Shown piece after piece: positions 54,599-62,515 of a stretch of DNA of 64,000 nucleotides (positions are counted from its first letter, which is position 1; every line of letters starts with the position of its first letter). Made by a program: the position numbers and the translations under genes. Under the pieces are notes generated by a model. The model had not been told where the DNA came from. It was given only the letters and a program-made list of their open reading frames with translations, and ran no database searches. Source of the DNA: CAWAMR01 sp963783095 (GTDB taxonomy: Bacteria; Planctomycetota; Planctomycetia; Gemmatales; Gemmataceae). The DNA lies in the NCBI GenBank assembly GCA_963783095.1, contig CAWAMR010000010.1, forward strand, positions 46,868-110,867, in the 5' to 3' direction.

Positions 54599-54940
54599 AT
54601 GACAACCCCATTACCGCAACCCGACGATCTCGAAGCTCCCGAAGGTGCGGCGGTTTTTCCGCTGATTCCACCCGAACTCAACATCAACCCGATGTTGTTG
54701 GCGATTATACATGCCTATGTATTCCTTGAAGGTTCCGAAATATCGATCGTCCATCCGGATGCTGCTGCGGAGGCGATGGAATATATGGCAACCTATTTGC
54801 AACGTCTGGAAAACAAAGAGCTGCAACGTGCGCGCGAGGATATGGAGACCCTGGTAGGATTTGCAAAGGAAGAAAAGTGGCCCAAACAACACATTGTGTT
54901 TTTGAAAAGTTTCCTCGAAGACAATGGAGTCGCTTCATGA
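54599..54940 (+). CDS. hypothetical protein linked to sulfur-carrier genes (113 aa)
   Basis: ATG 54599 is preceded by GGAGGG and starts 10 bases after the MoaD-like stop. The body reads FPLIPPELNINPMLLAIIHA, YVFLEGSEISIVHPDAAAEA and MATYLQRLENKELQRAREDM. It is mostly helical with no Cys. No family is recognised. Its position between carrier and E1 suggests an accessory subunit. Coupled translation with the carrier is likely. Confidence 0.7.
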   Translation: MTTPLPQPDDLEAPEGAAVFPLIPPELNINPMLLAIIHAYVFLEGSEISIVHPDAAAEAMEYMATYLQRLENKELQRAREDMETLVGFAKEEKWPKQHIVFLKSFLEDNGVAS

Positions 54941-55080
54941 ATTCCTGCGGAATAGTGGTCAGTGAATAGTGGTCCGTGGTCAGTAAATACCCAATACCAA
55001 GAGGTCTGCTTTTTTTGCATTTTCTGACCACTATTCACTGACCACTGACCACTATTCGCTGACCACTGTTCCGCAGGAAC
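54941..55080. repeat. gtggtca word hairpin between 113-aa gene and ThiF
   Basis: ATTCCTGCGGAATAGTGGTC and following units (54941-54988, with core AGTAAAT) are mirrored at 55019-55080. The outermost bases TTCCTGCGGAA/TTCCGCAGGAA also pair. It shares words and core with 19763-19865. Confidence 0.88.
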
Positions 55081-55093
55081 TAATGACTTTACC

Positions 55094-56137
55094 ATGACCC
55101 TTGATCCAAATCTTCTCGAACGATATTCCCGCCAGATGCGTTTTCCTGGGATCGGCAAGGCCGGGCAGGAACGCATTTCCAATAGTCGAGTCACAATCTG
55201 CGGCTGCGGTGCTCTGGGAACCGTTCTGGCCAATGCACTGGTGCGCGCCGGGGTCGGCCATGTGCGCATCGTCGATCGCGATTTCGTGGAAATCAGCAAT
55301 CTTCAGCGCCAGGTCTTGTTCGACGAAGCGGATGTTACGAGCAATATGCCGAAGGCCGAGGCCGCGGCACGGAAATTGCGCGCGATCAACTCCAATATCA
55401 CCATCGAATCGGTGGTCACCGATATCGATCGCACCAACATCATCGAACTCTGCAAAGATGCCGATCTGATCATGGACGGCACCGACAACTTCGAGGTGCG
55501 TTACCTTATCAACGACGCAGCGGTATCCTTGGGCAAGCCGTGGATCTTTGGAGGTTGTATCGGCAGCGAGGGTCAGTCGATCACGATTATCCCGGGCGAA
55601 ACGCCCTGTTTACGCTGTGTGTTTGAAGCAGCGCCGGGGCCTGGTGAAGCCGGCACGTGTGAAACCGTCGGCGTTCTTGGGCCGGTCGTCAACGTCGTTG
55701 CCAGTTATCAGGCCATCGAGGCGATGAAGATTCTGTCCGGACACAAGGAGGCTATCAATCGGGAATTATTGATTCTCGATATGTGGACCAACATACAACG
55801 TCGAGTGAAAATCTCGCGCCTATTGGAGAAGGTAAATTGCATCTGCTGCAAACAACGGAAATTTGAATGGCTGGAAGGAGCGCATGGCACGCAGACAACC
55901 AGTTTGTGCGGTCGAAACGCCGTGCAGGTTTCGCATCGTGTTGCAGGGAGATTAGACTTTGAAGAGCTGGCAAGGCAGCTAAGAGAATCGGGCAAAGTGA
56001 GTCATAATAAATTTCTCTTGAAGTTTAATGTTGACGAATATGAATTCACGGTATTCCCGGATGGTCGAGCCATCATCAAGGGAACTCCGGACACGGATAA
56101 GGCACGATCGCTTTATGCGAAATACATCGGCCACTGA
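55094..56137 (+). CDS. ThiF/MoeB-type E1 adenylyltransferase
   Basis: The 347-aa protein begins LLERYSRQMRFPGIGKAGQE, then VTICGCGALGTVLANALVRA (GxGxxG) and DRDFVEISNLQRQVLF (D-x-NLxRQ, the ATP-binding Arg). LIMDGTDNFEVRYLINDA and PGEAGTCETVGVLGP follow, the last with the catalytic-type Cys. Zinc Cys pairs are CLRC and CICC. This is a canonical MoeB/ThiF layout. The C-terminal 60 residues (LKFNVDEYEFTVFPDGRAII) resemble the extra domain of related E1 proteins. It would activate the MoaD-like carrier encoded upstream. Confidence 0.92.
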   Translation: MTLDPNLLERYSRQMRFPGIGKAGQERISNSRVTICGCGALGTVLANALVRAGVGHVRIVDRDFVEISNLQRQVLFDEADVTSNMPKAEAAARKLRAINSNITIESVVTDIDRTNIIELCKDADLIMDGTDNFEVRYLINDAAVSLGKPWIFGGCIGSEGQSITIIPGETPCLRCVFEAAPGPGEAGTCETVGVLGPVVNVVASYQAIEAMKILSGHKEAINRELLILDMWTNIQRRVKISRLLEKVNCICCKQRKFEWLEGAHGTQTTSLCGRNAVQVSHRVAGRLDFEELARQLRESGKVSHNKFLLKFNVDEYEFTVFPDGRAIIKGTPDTDKARSLYAKYIGH

Positions 56138-56201
56138 ACAAGCGATTGTGAACCGGCGAGGCGCTGCGGTAGGATGGCAAGATAAGGAGGTATTAGCCGA
56201 G

Positions 56202-56810
56202 ATGATTCGACTACCCAAAAACATCAATGGTGATCGACGGCCTGCCGCGCTCCCGGTTCGTTCGTTTACAGTGGATGAATATCATCGCTTGATGGATGTT
56301 GGGATTCTGAAATCGGGCGACCCCTACGAACTCATTGATGGATTAATTGTACCTAAAATGACCGTTCATCCACCTCACGCAAGCGCTGTTTCTCGCCTTG
56401 CCAAACGCCTGATCCGTCTTGTGCCTCAAGAATGGGAAGTGCATATCCAACAACCGATTACTCTTTCGAAAAGCGAACCGGAACCGGATCTGGCGATCAC
56501 CATTGGTCCGGAGGAACGATATGACGCAATTCATCCCGGCTCAAAGGATGTTGCGATCGTGATCGAAGTCTCGGATGACTCTCTTGCGGAAGATCGACGG
56601 GACAAGCGGTGGATTTATGCACAGGCTCGCATCGGCATTTATTGGATTGTCAATCTCGTCGATCGCCAAATTGAAGTCTATACGCTGCCCCGTGCCGGTC
56701 GTTTGCCGACCTATCGCAACAGAACCGACTTTCAACCCGGCGAAACCGTTCCTGTTGTCCTGGGCGGCAAGGAAATCGGTGTCATCGCAGTCGATGAGAT
56801 ATTGCCTTGA
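56202..56810 (+). CDS. Uma2-family protein (first of tandem pair)
   Basis: ATG 56202 follows AAGGAGG by 11 bases. The protein (202 aa) reads GDPYELIDGLIVPKMTVHPP, LSKSEPEPDLAITIGPE (active-site Asp in EPDL), DVAIVIEVSDDSLAEDRRDK (Glu-x-Ser with downstream Lys) and ARIGIYWIVNLVDRQIEVYT. The C-terminal GRLPTYRNRTDFQPGETVPV is shared with the next gene. These match Uma2 / DUF820. Its location in the sulfur-carrier cluster is probably incidental, but the spacing (64 bases) allows co-transcription. Confidence 0.85.
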   Translation: MIRLPKNINGDRRPAALPVRSFTVDEYHRLMDVGILKSGDPYELIDGLIVPKMTVHPPHASAVSRLAKRLIRLVPQEWEVHIQQPITLSKSEPEPDLAITIGPEERYDAIHPGSKDVAIVIEVSDDSLAEDRRDKRWIYAQARIGIYWIVNLVDRQIEVYTLPRAGRLPTYRNRTDFQPGETVPVVLGGKEIGVIAVDEILP

Positions 56811-56846
56811 TCTGAAATAACTGCCCAGTTTAACGGGAGTGATGGC

Positions 56847-57476
56847 ATGGCCGTGCTTACAAAAAATCTTCCGGATACCCGTCGCATTCCCACCTTCCCT
56901 GTGATGCAGTTTACCCTTGAACGCTATCATGAATGGATCAAACTGGGGGCTCTGGGACCATCGGACAAGCTGGAACTCATCGATGGCTGGCTGGTACCAA
57001 AAATGCCGCAGAATACCGCTCATGCCACCTCGTTGGCGATGCTTCAAAAAGCTCTGATGAAGCGTTTAACCGACGATTGGGATTTGCGAACCGAATCGCC
57101 GATTACGTTGAGCGGCGACAATGAACCGGAACCCGATATCGCCGTCGTCTTGGCTCCCCTTGACGACTATATCGAGTCGCATCCGACTAAAAAAGACATT
57201 GGTTTGCTTGTGGAAATTGCCGATACATCTCTTCGTCACGATCAAATCACAAAGTTAAGGCTCTATGCCGCCAATCACATTCCGGTTTTTTGGATCGTTA
57301 ATCTTGTCGATCGTCGAGTTGAAGTATATTCGCTGCCACGTGCGGGGCGTTCGCCGACCTATCGCAGCAGAACTGATTATCAACCTGGCGAATCGATTCC
57401 TATTGTTCTCGGCAGCAAGCAAATCGGCACTATTCCCGTCGATCGAACTTTGCCCCGGAGCGAGGCTTCCGGATGA
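56847..57476 (+). CDS. Uma2-family protein (second of tandem pair)
   Basis: The 209-aa paralogue of the preceding protein has KLELIDGWLVPKMPQNTAHA, NEPEPDIAVVLAPLDDYIES, IGLLVEIADTSLRHDQITKL and IPVFWIVNLVDRRVEVYSLP. Tandem duplication is evident from the near-identical GRSPTYRSRTDYQPGESIPI tail. ATG 56847 follows GGGAGTG. The stop overlaps the desulfurase start in ATGA, indicating translational coupling to it. Confidence 0.85.
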   Translation: MAVLTKNLPDTRRIPTFPVMQFTLERYHEWIKLGALGPSDKLELIDGWLVPKMPQNTAHATSLAMLQKALMKRLTDDWDLRTESPITLSGDNEPEPDIAVVLAPLDDYIESHPTKKDIGLLVEIADTSLRHDQITKLRLYAANHIPVFWIVNLVDRRVEVYSLPRAGRSPTYRSRTDYQPGESIPIVLGSKQIGTIPVDRTLPRSEASG

Positions 57477-58612
57477 TTTACCTCGATAACGCCGCTACGT
57501 CCTTCCCCAAGCCGGAAGCAGTCTATAAAGCGCTCGACATCTTCGCGCGGCAAAGTCTTGCCAATCCAGGCCGGGCCGGGCACAAGATGGCGCTGGCCGC
57601 AGAACATGCTCTCGATGATTGTCGCCATCGTTTGAATCGCTTCTTCAATGGTAAAGCACCCGAACGATTTATATTCACATTGAATTGCACCGATGCCTTA
57701 AACATGGCATTCAAAGGTGTATTGCATTCGGGCGATCATGTTATCACCACAAATCTCGAACACAACAGCGTGAGCCGGCCGCTGGTAGCCATGCAGGTAG
57801 CCGGGCATATCACGCTGACTCGTGTTGCAGCGGATCAAGGCGGCACGGTCGATCCGGATGCGATTCGCAAGGCCATTACCGCCAAGACCCGGATCATAGC
57901 CGTCACGCACGCGAGCAACGTCCTGGGGACCGTGCAGCCTATCGCGGAGATCGGCAAGATCGCTCGCGAGCATGATCTGCTATTCCTTGTGGATGCCGCA
58001 CAGACTGCTGGTGTGCTTGCCATTGATGTGCAAGCCATGCAGATCGATCTCCTGGCGATTCCAGGGCATAAGGGCTTGTTCGGACCGACGGGTACGGGAG
58101 CCTTGTATGTTGCGCCGCGCGTGAAAGTTGGTGCCTGGCGTGAAGGCGGCACGGGCGGTGATTCCTCCAGTCCCACGCAGCCGACCGAATACCCGTATTT
58201 CCTCGAAGGGGGTACGCCCAATGTTCTCGGCGTTGCCGGCCTGACGGCCGGTATTCAGTACCTCGATGCAACGGGATTAGAACAGATCCATAGCCATGAA
58301 ACCGCTTTAACGGAATATCTCTGGAAGCGACTCGATGAAATCGAGGGGATCGAGGTCTTCGGCCACCGCGACATGGGACAGCGCGTAGGAACGCTCAGCT
58401 TTCGCTCTGCGGCTTTGGCTGCCACGGAAATCGGCGGGATCTTAGATCAGGCATTCGACATTGCAATCCGTCCGGGACTGCACTGCGCTCCCTATATTCA
58501 TCGAGCAGTGGGAAGCTACCCGGAGGGCTTGGTGAGAGTCAGTCCAGGACCATTCAACACCGAAGCGGATATGGATGCGTTAGCCGCCGCGTTGAGAGAG
58601 ATATTGGCATAG
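57473..58612 (+). CDS. cysteine desulfurase family protein
   Basis: The 379-aa class V aminotransferase-fold PLP enzyme starts MIYLDNAATSFPKPEAVYKA. THASNVLGTVQPIAEIGKIA and LVDAAQTAGVLAID provide cofactor contacts, and DLLAIPGHKGLFGPTGTGAL the Schiff-base Lys. IRPGLHCAPYIHRAVGSYPE holds the catalytic Cys on a short loop, as in SufS/CsdA-like enzymes of the TIGR01977 group. It mobilises persulfide sulfur from Cys. Here it is the likely sulfur donor for the thiocarboxylate on the MoaD-like carrier. Confidence 0.92.
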   Translation: MIYLDNAATSFPKPEAVYKALDIFARQSLANPGRAGHKMALAAEHALDDCRHRLNRFFNGKAPERFIFTLNCTDALNMAFKGVLHSGDHVITTNLEHNSVSRPLVAMQVAGHITLTRVAADQGGTVDPDAIRKAITAKTRIIAVTHASNVLGTVQPIAEIGKIAREHDLLFLVDAAQTAGVLAIDVQAMQIDLLAIPGHKGLFGPTGTGALYVAPRVKVGAWREGGTGGDSSSPTQPTEYPYFLEGGTPNVLGVAGLTAGIQYLDATGLEQIHSHETALTEYLWKRLDEIEGIEVFGHRDMGQRVGTLSFRSAALAATEIGGILDQAFDIAIRPGLHCAPYIHRAVGSYPEGLVRVSPGPFNTEADMDALAAALREILA

Positions 58613-58696
58613 TGTTCAGTGTTCAGTAAATGCAAAGATAGAACACGTAAGTGTATTGTGGATTTACTGAACACTGAAAACTGAACACTGAACACT
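58611..58696. repeat. gtgttca word hairpin
   Basis: AGTGTTCAGTGTTCAGTAAA followed by T (58611-58631) is mirrored at 58662-58696. The loop begins GCAAAGATAGAA, like that of 19763-19865. It lies between convergent genes, right after the desulfurase stop. Confidence 0.88.
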
Positions 58697-58698
58697 GT

Positions 58699-59040
58699 TT
58701 AACACATCTTGAATCCAGCAACAACATTCGCCACATCGCAGCGCTGGCCGTCCTGCCATAACTCGATCGTTCCCTCGTAAATATAAGGTTTCTCCACCGT
58801 CCAAAGGTTCGGTTCGGGAATAATGATGCGCGCTGAAATACCTGTATCACTTCGCGGCAAAGGCCTCAGTGGATATGCGATCTGCACAGTTTCGATGCCG
58901 GGACACTTCGGACCCGTGAATCGGCCCCGCAGTTCGATGCCCGCCGTGATTTGTTCGACTTCGACATGAATCCACAACTCAGCCTCCGCGATCGAGAGGC
59001 GCTTTTGTTGGAGTGTGGTTCTGAGGATTCGATTGCTCAT
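58699..59040 (-). CDS. hypothetical protein, sandwich-domain-like (113 aa)
   Basis: The body reads LSIAEAELWIHVEVEQITAG, IETVQIAYPLRPLPRSDTGI, ARIIIPEPNLWTVEKPYIYE and GTIELWQDGQRCD. The phrase EPNLWTVEKPYIYEGTIEL strongly resembles the Ig-like sandwich domain of family 2 glycosidases, but no catalytic domain is present. It starts 6 bases after the TPR lipoprotein gene, so the two form a small operon. Confidence 0.65.
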   Translation of the reverse strand: MSNRILRTTLQQKRLSIAEAELWIHVEVEQITAGIELRGRFTGPKCPGIETVQIAYPLRPLPRSDTGISARIIIPEPNLWTVEKPYIYEGTIELWQDGQRCDVANVVAGFKMC

Positions 59041-59046
59041 GATTGT

Positions 59047-59817
59047 TCATTCGATGATGGTTTGCTTCTCCGTCTGTGTCAGATTACTGAAAGCGGCCAG
59101 TGCTTTCGCCTTCTCGCGGGCACGCTGAGCTGGGCGAGGCTGCTCCAACTTTCGGTAAACCTCGTGCAAATAGCAATAGGGCCGGGCTTCGTCGGGCCGG
59201 GCGCGTTGCGCACTTCGTAGTTCGACGGCGGCCTTGCAAAGGACGCGCTCGTGGAAGCCTGGTTCAGGCTCGCCGACACCTGCTGCGAACTGCCGGGCCA
59301 ATAACACGAAGCCGATGCCCCGATTCAAATGCTCCGCATAGGAGTCGTCACGAATCTGGGCGATCTCCATCAGGCGAGTATGACAGTGAACGATTTTATT
59401 GCGCGGCGGGCCTTCGACGGCCTGGGCATCCGCGATGAACTGCTCGAAGTGCCACTGGGCGTCCGGGTATTGGTGGGTCTTGAACAAGAGCTCGGCCAGA
59501 TGGATTCGGATCATCAATTGGTCGGGATGTGCCAGCAAATGGGCCTTCAGGTGGCGCAGCGCACCTTTATCGTTACCCTTTTCCACGCAAACGGCGGCCT
59601 GCGAGAGATGATCTTCTTCGGGTGCGGATTCCGCAGCGGCAACAACGGCTTTGGGTTCCCGATACTCAACCGCCTGGACGGTCTTGACGGATTGATGTTC
59701 CGCTTCAAGGTTCGGAGCAGCAACGGGTTCGGGTGCGGGAGCTGGGGAGTTACCGAGAAATCGGCAGCCCAGGCAGGTGTAGAGGATCAGGCCAAGGGCA
59801 AAGGTGCGGGTATTCAT
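59047..59817 (-). CDS. TPR-like lipoprotein (256 aa)
   Basis: The N-terminus MNTRTFALGLILYTCLGCRF has a lipobox (TCLGC), predicting a lipid-anchored protein. A Pro/Ala/Glu-rich linker runs to residue 70. Helical repeats follow: AVCVEKGNDKGALRHLKAHL, PDQLMIRIHLAELLFKTHQY and AVELRSAQRARPDEARPYCY. They resemble tetratricopeptide units that bind partner proteins. No exact family is recognised. Confidence 0.7.
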   Translation of the reverse strand: MNTRTFALGLILYTCLGCRFLGNSPAPAPEPVAAPNLEAEHQSVKTVQAVEYREPKAVVAAAESAPEEDHLSQAAVCVEKGNDKGALRHLKAHLLAHPDQLMIRIHLAELLFKTHQYPDAQWHFEQFIADAQAVEGPPRNKIVHCHTRLMEIAQIRDDSYAEHLNRGIGFVLLARQFAAGVGEPEPGFHERVLCKAAVELRSAQRARPDEARPYCYLHEVYRKLEQPRPAQRAREKAKALAAFSNLTQTEKQTIIE

Positions 59818-59986
59818 CCGGTTCTCGATGCTCCACGCAGCAAGGGTAAGAATCCTTGAATGCGGTAAGAATCGGAAAATCGGCAGAACCGGAATAAGCG
59901 AAAGATCCGAAAGAAGGGAAAGTTGCCTGAGAAGATGGAGAAGCTGACAGGGTCAACGCGAATCATAATGCGTCGGATGGGCTAAC

Positions 59987-60224
59987 TCAGGGGAGAGAAG
60001 CGAAAGGAAGGATGAAGGAGAAGTGTTTGCGGGTGTTGCGAATCACCTTTTGGTCTGCTGTGAGAAGTTGGCATTGCTCGCGTTCTGCCAGGGCGACATA
60101 GAGAGCAGCGGAAAGTGAGAGCCGAGTCCTCATGGCGAACTCGGCTGCACGTGCAAGTAACGGGATCGATGGATGAAGAAAAAACCCACTTGGCCGCTAC
60201 GGAATCATCGAGAACGAGTTTCAT
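59987..60224 (-). pseudogene. PIN toxin gene with internal deletion
   Basis: The N-terminal MKLVLDDSVAAKWV (first PIN Asp) is followed, in another frame, by SIPLLARAAEFAMRTRLSLS, then AALYVALAEREQCQLLTADQ and KVIRNTRKHFSF. These are the conserved ends of a VapC-type PIN domain, but the middle (roughly 60-70 residues with the second acidic residue) is missing. The toxin is almost certainly inactive. Confidence 0.7.
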
Positions 60225-60426
60225 TGGTCGTCATCGGTAGTGGGCCGACGGAATTCGTCGATGTTGACGATGCCGTGCCGTAGGCGGGTTCCCTCTCGGA
60301 CGCACGGGCGCGGATGCGAGCGAGGGCCGCAGGATCAATCGGCGTTCCTCTTTCAGCAAATTCCTGAACAGCCTGCATGTTGCGGGCCAGGGTCGCCGGA
60401 TCGGGGATGGTCAGGTTTTCGTTCAT
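60221..60426 (-). CDS. antitoxin of decayed PIN pair, frameshifted
   Basis: ATG 60426 gives MNENLTIPDPATLARNMQAV followed by QEFAERGTPIDPAALARIRA. Near 60295 the frame changes to EGTRLRHGIVNIDEFRRPTT, ending DDDQ with a TGA that overlaps the toxin ATG in ATGA. That overlap supports the corrected frame. A VapB-like antitoxin kept beside a dead toxin. Confidence 0.6.
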
Positions 60427-60520
60427 ATTGTCATCTTCCCAGAAAGCAGCCCTCAATCAACATCGGCTGAAAGTTATTTGGCATTGAATGGACAAGACAG
60501 GGATTTCGGGTCAACAGCGC

Positions 60521-60661
60521 TCATTCGATCGGTTCATCTTTCTCGGGTTCACCCCAATCTTCATCGGGGTCAGGCTCTGTCTCGACGTCCGAAGGCCCAT
60601 TGAGGATCGTTGGATAGGTCAGAATCTCACAGTGAGAGTTTCGACGAGGGCATGAATCCAC
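60521..60661 (-). pseudogene. possible 3' gene remnant (46 codons)
   Basis: From GTG 60661 the frame reads VDSCPRRNSHCEILTYPTIL and ends in an acidic tail DEDWGEPEKDEPIE at TGA 60521. A stop lies just upstream and there is no ribosome binding site. It reads like a protein C-terminus. No family is recognised. Confidence 0.35.
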
Positions 60662-60892
60662 GGCTTCGAAAAATCAGAGACACCTGGTAGAAACCCGATG
60701 AACTTCACATCACTTTCACACTAATCAAACACTAGCAAATGTTTGCCTGATGTGACGTTTGTCGTGCTGAAGCCAATCTTTATGCTGGGATTGATCTCGC
60801 AGTACCCATCACCAATCCAGTGGACTTTCCTGCACCTGTGGGGAACTACCCGGCCGCTAGTTGAGCTTTAGCTGAAAGACCCTGCACCCGTA

Positions 60893-61261
60893 CTACGTCT
60901 CGAACACCGGTTCCATAATCTTGGTCAAGGTGTAGGCCGGGACTGTCTTCCCTGTGACCTTTGACATCTTCATCTCCTTCATCCTGTTGTACGTCCCGAA
61001 GACGCACAGGATCGCGATCTCGCCATGTCCGCCCTTGCAGAACCACGCGAATTTCTCGATGTCTCGTTTGATGTCAAGTACCTCCGGTTCGGGCCAGGCC
61101 CACTTCACTTCCATCGCGAACTGCGGCCCCGGGGCCTCGATTAGGAAATCGAGCCGCTTCTTGTCGCCACGCTTGGGCTGGTGCACCCGAGGCGCTTTGG
61201 CTTCACCTCGACCTCGAAGCCTTGCGACAGGAGAATCCGCAGGATTGGCTCGGCCTGACAC
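60893..61261 (-). pseudogene. PD-(D/E)XK-like nuclease fragment, frameshifted
   Basis: The frame contains KRLDFLIEAPGPQFAMEVKW, with Asp and Glu-x-Lys separated as in PD-(D/E)XK nucleases, then EKFAWFCKGGHGEIAILCVF. Upstream of about 61190 a different frame reads AECQAEPILRILLSQGFEVE, a better N-terminus, so one indel divides it. No proper start is found. It sits near the tRNA-Asp 3' half and is likely part of a mobile remnant. Confidence 0.5.
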
Positions 61262-61493
61262 TCCGCGTCACCGCCGTTCAGCGACCACAGCGATCCTCAC
61301 ATAAGCAGCAGGAATGCTCAGGATCAAGGACTCCGGCAGTGTTAGCGTAACCTTGTCAAATCAGAGTTGCCATCGATTCTTCTGCGACATTCAGTTCTTC
61401 AACGTGCCCCCAACGTCACCCGTCATTTGCCCCCAAATTGCCCCCCAAATTGTTATCAGGCTTTGGGAGCACCTCTCTGGAGTAGAAATGTAT

Positions 61494-61523
61494 AGAGCCG
61501 TAAACCATTGCGTTTACGGCTCT
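61494..61523. terminator. perfect hairpin beside tRNA-Asp fragment
   Basis: AGAGCCGTAAAC (61494-61505) pairs perfectly with GTTTACGGCTCT (61512-61523). It lies 9 bases past the 3' end of the tRNA half on the minus strand, a position typical of tRNA terminators. Confidence 0.65.
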
Positions 61524-61532
61524 TACGTTAAG

Positions 61533-61577
<45 letters not shown>

Positions 61578-62515
61578 CGTAAACTGTCCTTCGATCGAGT
61601 GGCGTTTTTTGCTGAAAAATACGGCGTTTTCGGCCAAAACAGGAGCATTCGGAGGTTGCCGTAACTTCCTATATTTTAAGCCATTTTCCTACGGTTTGCA
61701 ATGGATTCTGTACCGGATTCTGTACCAAGATTTAATTCTTTCTGAGCCTCAGATCTTCCGGGACAACCGCGTGAATGACCAGGCAAAGAGTCGTCATCGT
61801 CGAACTGAGCAAGTTCTCCTTGCCGCGCTAACGCGATTGGATACAAACTAGTTTGACCGGCGGGCATGTTCCTTCTCTGACTGGGCGACGGAGAGGGGAC
61901 TACCAGCCGGTCTTTCCGTTGGCATTTTCGACCGCAGTCCTATCCACCAGAATCTCAACTTCGTTTTACACTTGCCATGTTTCTTCCCTGCCTTTCGACC
62001 GTCGCCATCGGAGTGTTTCGTCGCGGGGGTTTGCAGGCCGGGGGCCCCGTGCGAAAAAACGCGTGGATGGGCGGCGGTCATGGCTCTGGGATTCGACCGT
62101 CCACTTGAGCCGGAGGAGGATTCCGAGCGGTGGGGGAAATTCATTTATCGTCCATTTTGATCACTCGCGTCTCTGCATTTCGGCCAAGCGTCGATAGCCA
62201 AGGTAGTCCATTTTCCCGTCAGTCGGTGGAGCGCTGCTGCAAGTCGGCATCCGCTTCGCCATGCACCGATCTCAGACGATACAGCTGCGAACGGGGAAGA
62301 AAGTTCAGCAACCGACAAGCCGCACTTTGGAGCCGATGAAATCGGCGGATTTAACCCCCCGCCGGAGGCACAAAACAGCAATGGGCACGATGCCCATCAC
62401 AAAGCGCCGCAGGCGGAGGTGGGAAGCGAAGCACGGATGCGAAGCGGGGGCGCGGACCCAAAAATTGTCTTGGAATCTTCGCCATTACTGCTTTACTGCA
62501 TTGCAGCAAATTTCC
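61578..62515. other. long gene-poor region
   Basis: Several frames of 60-115 codons exist on both strands, but none shows family motifs, ribosome binding sites or coding-like composition. Basic, low-complexity stretches around 61850-62150 resemble out-of-frame transposase debris at best. No integrase is visible next to the tRNA half. Confidence 0.5.

Noticed and set aside
61848..62144. Basic frames considered as IS5 transposase debris
   Set aside because: Only a vague GKKHGKCK-like similarity and no DDE residues; not strong enough to call.
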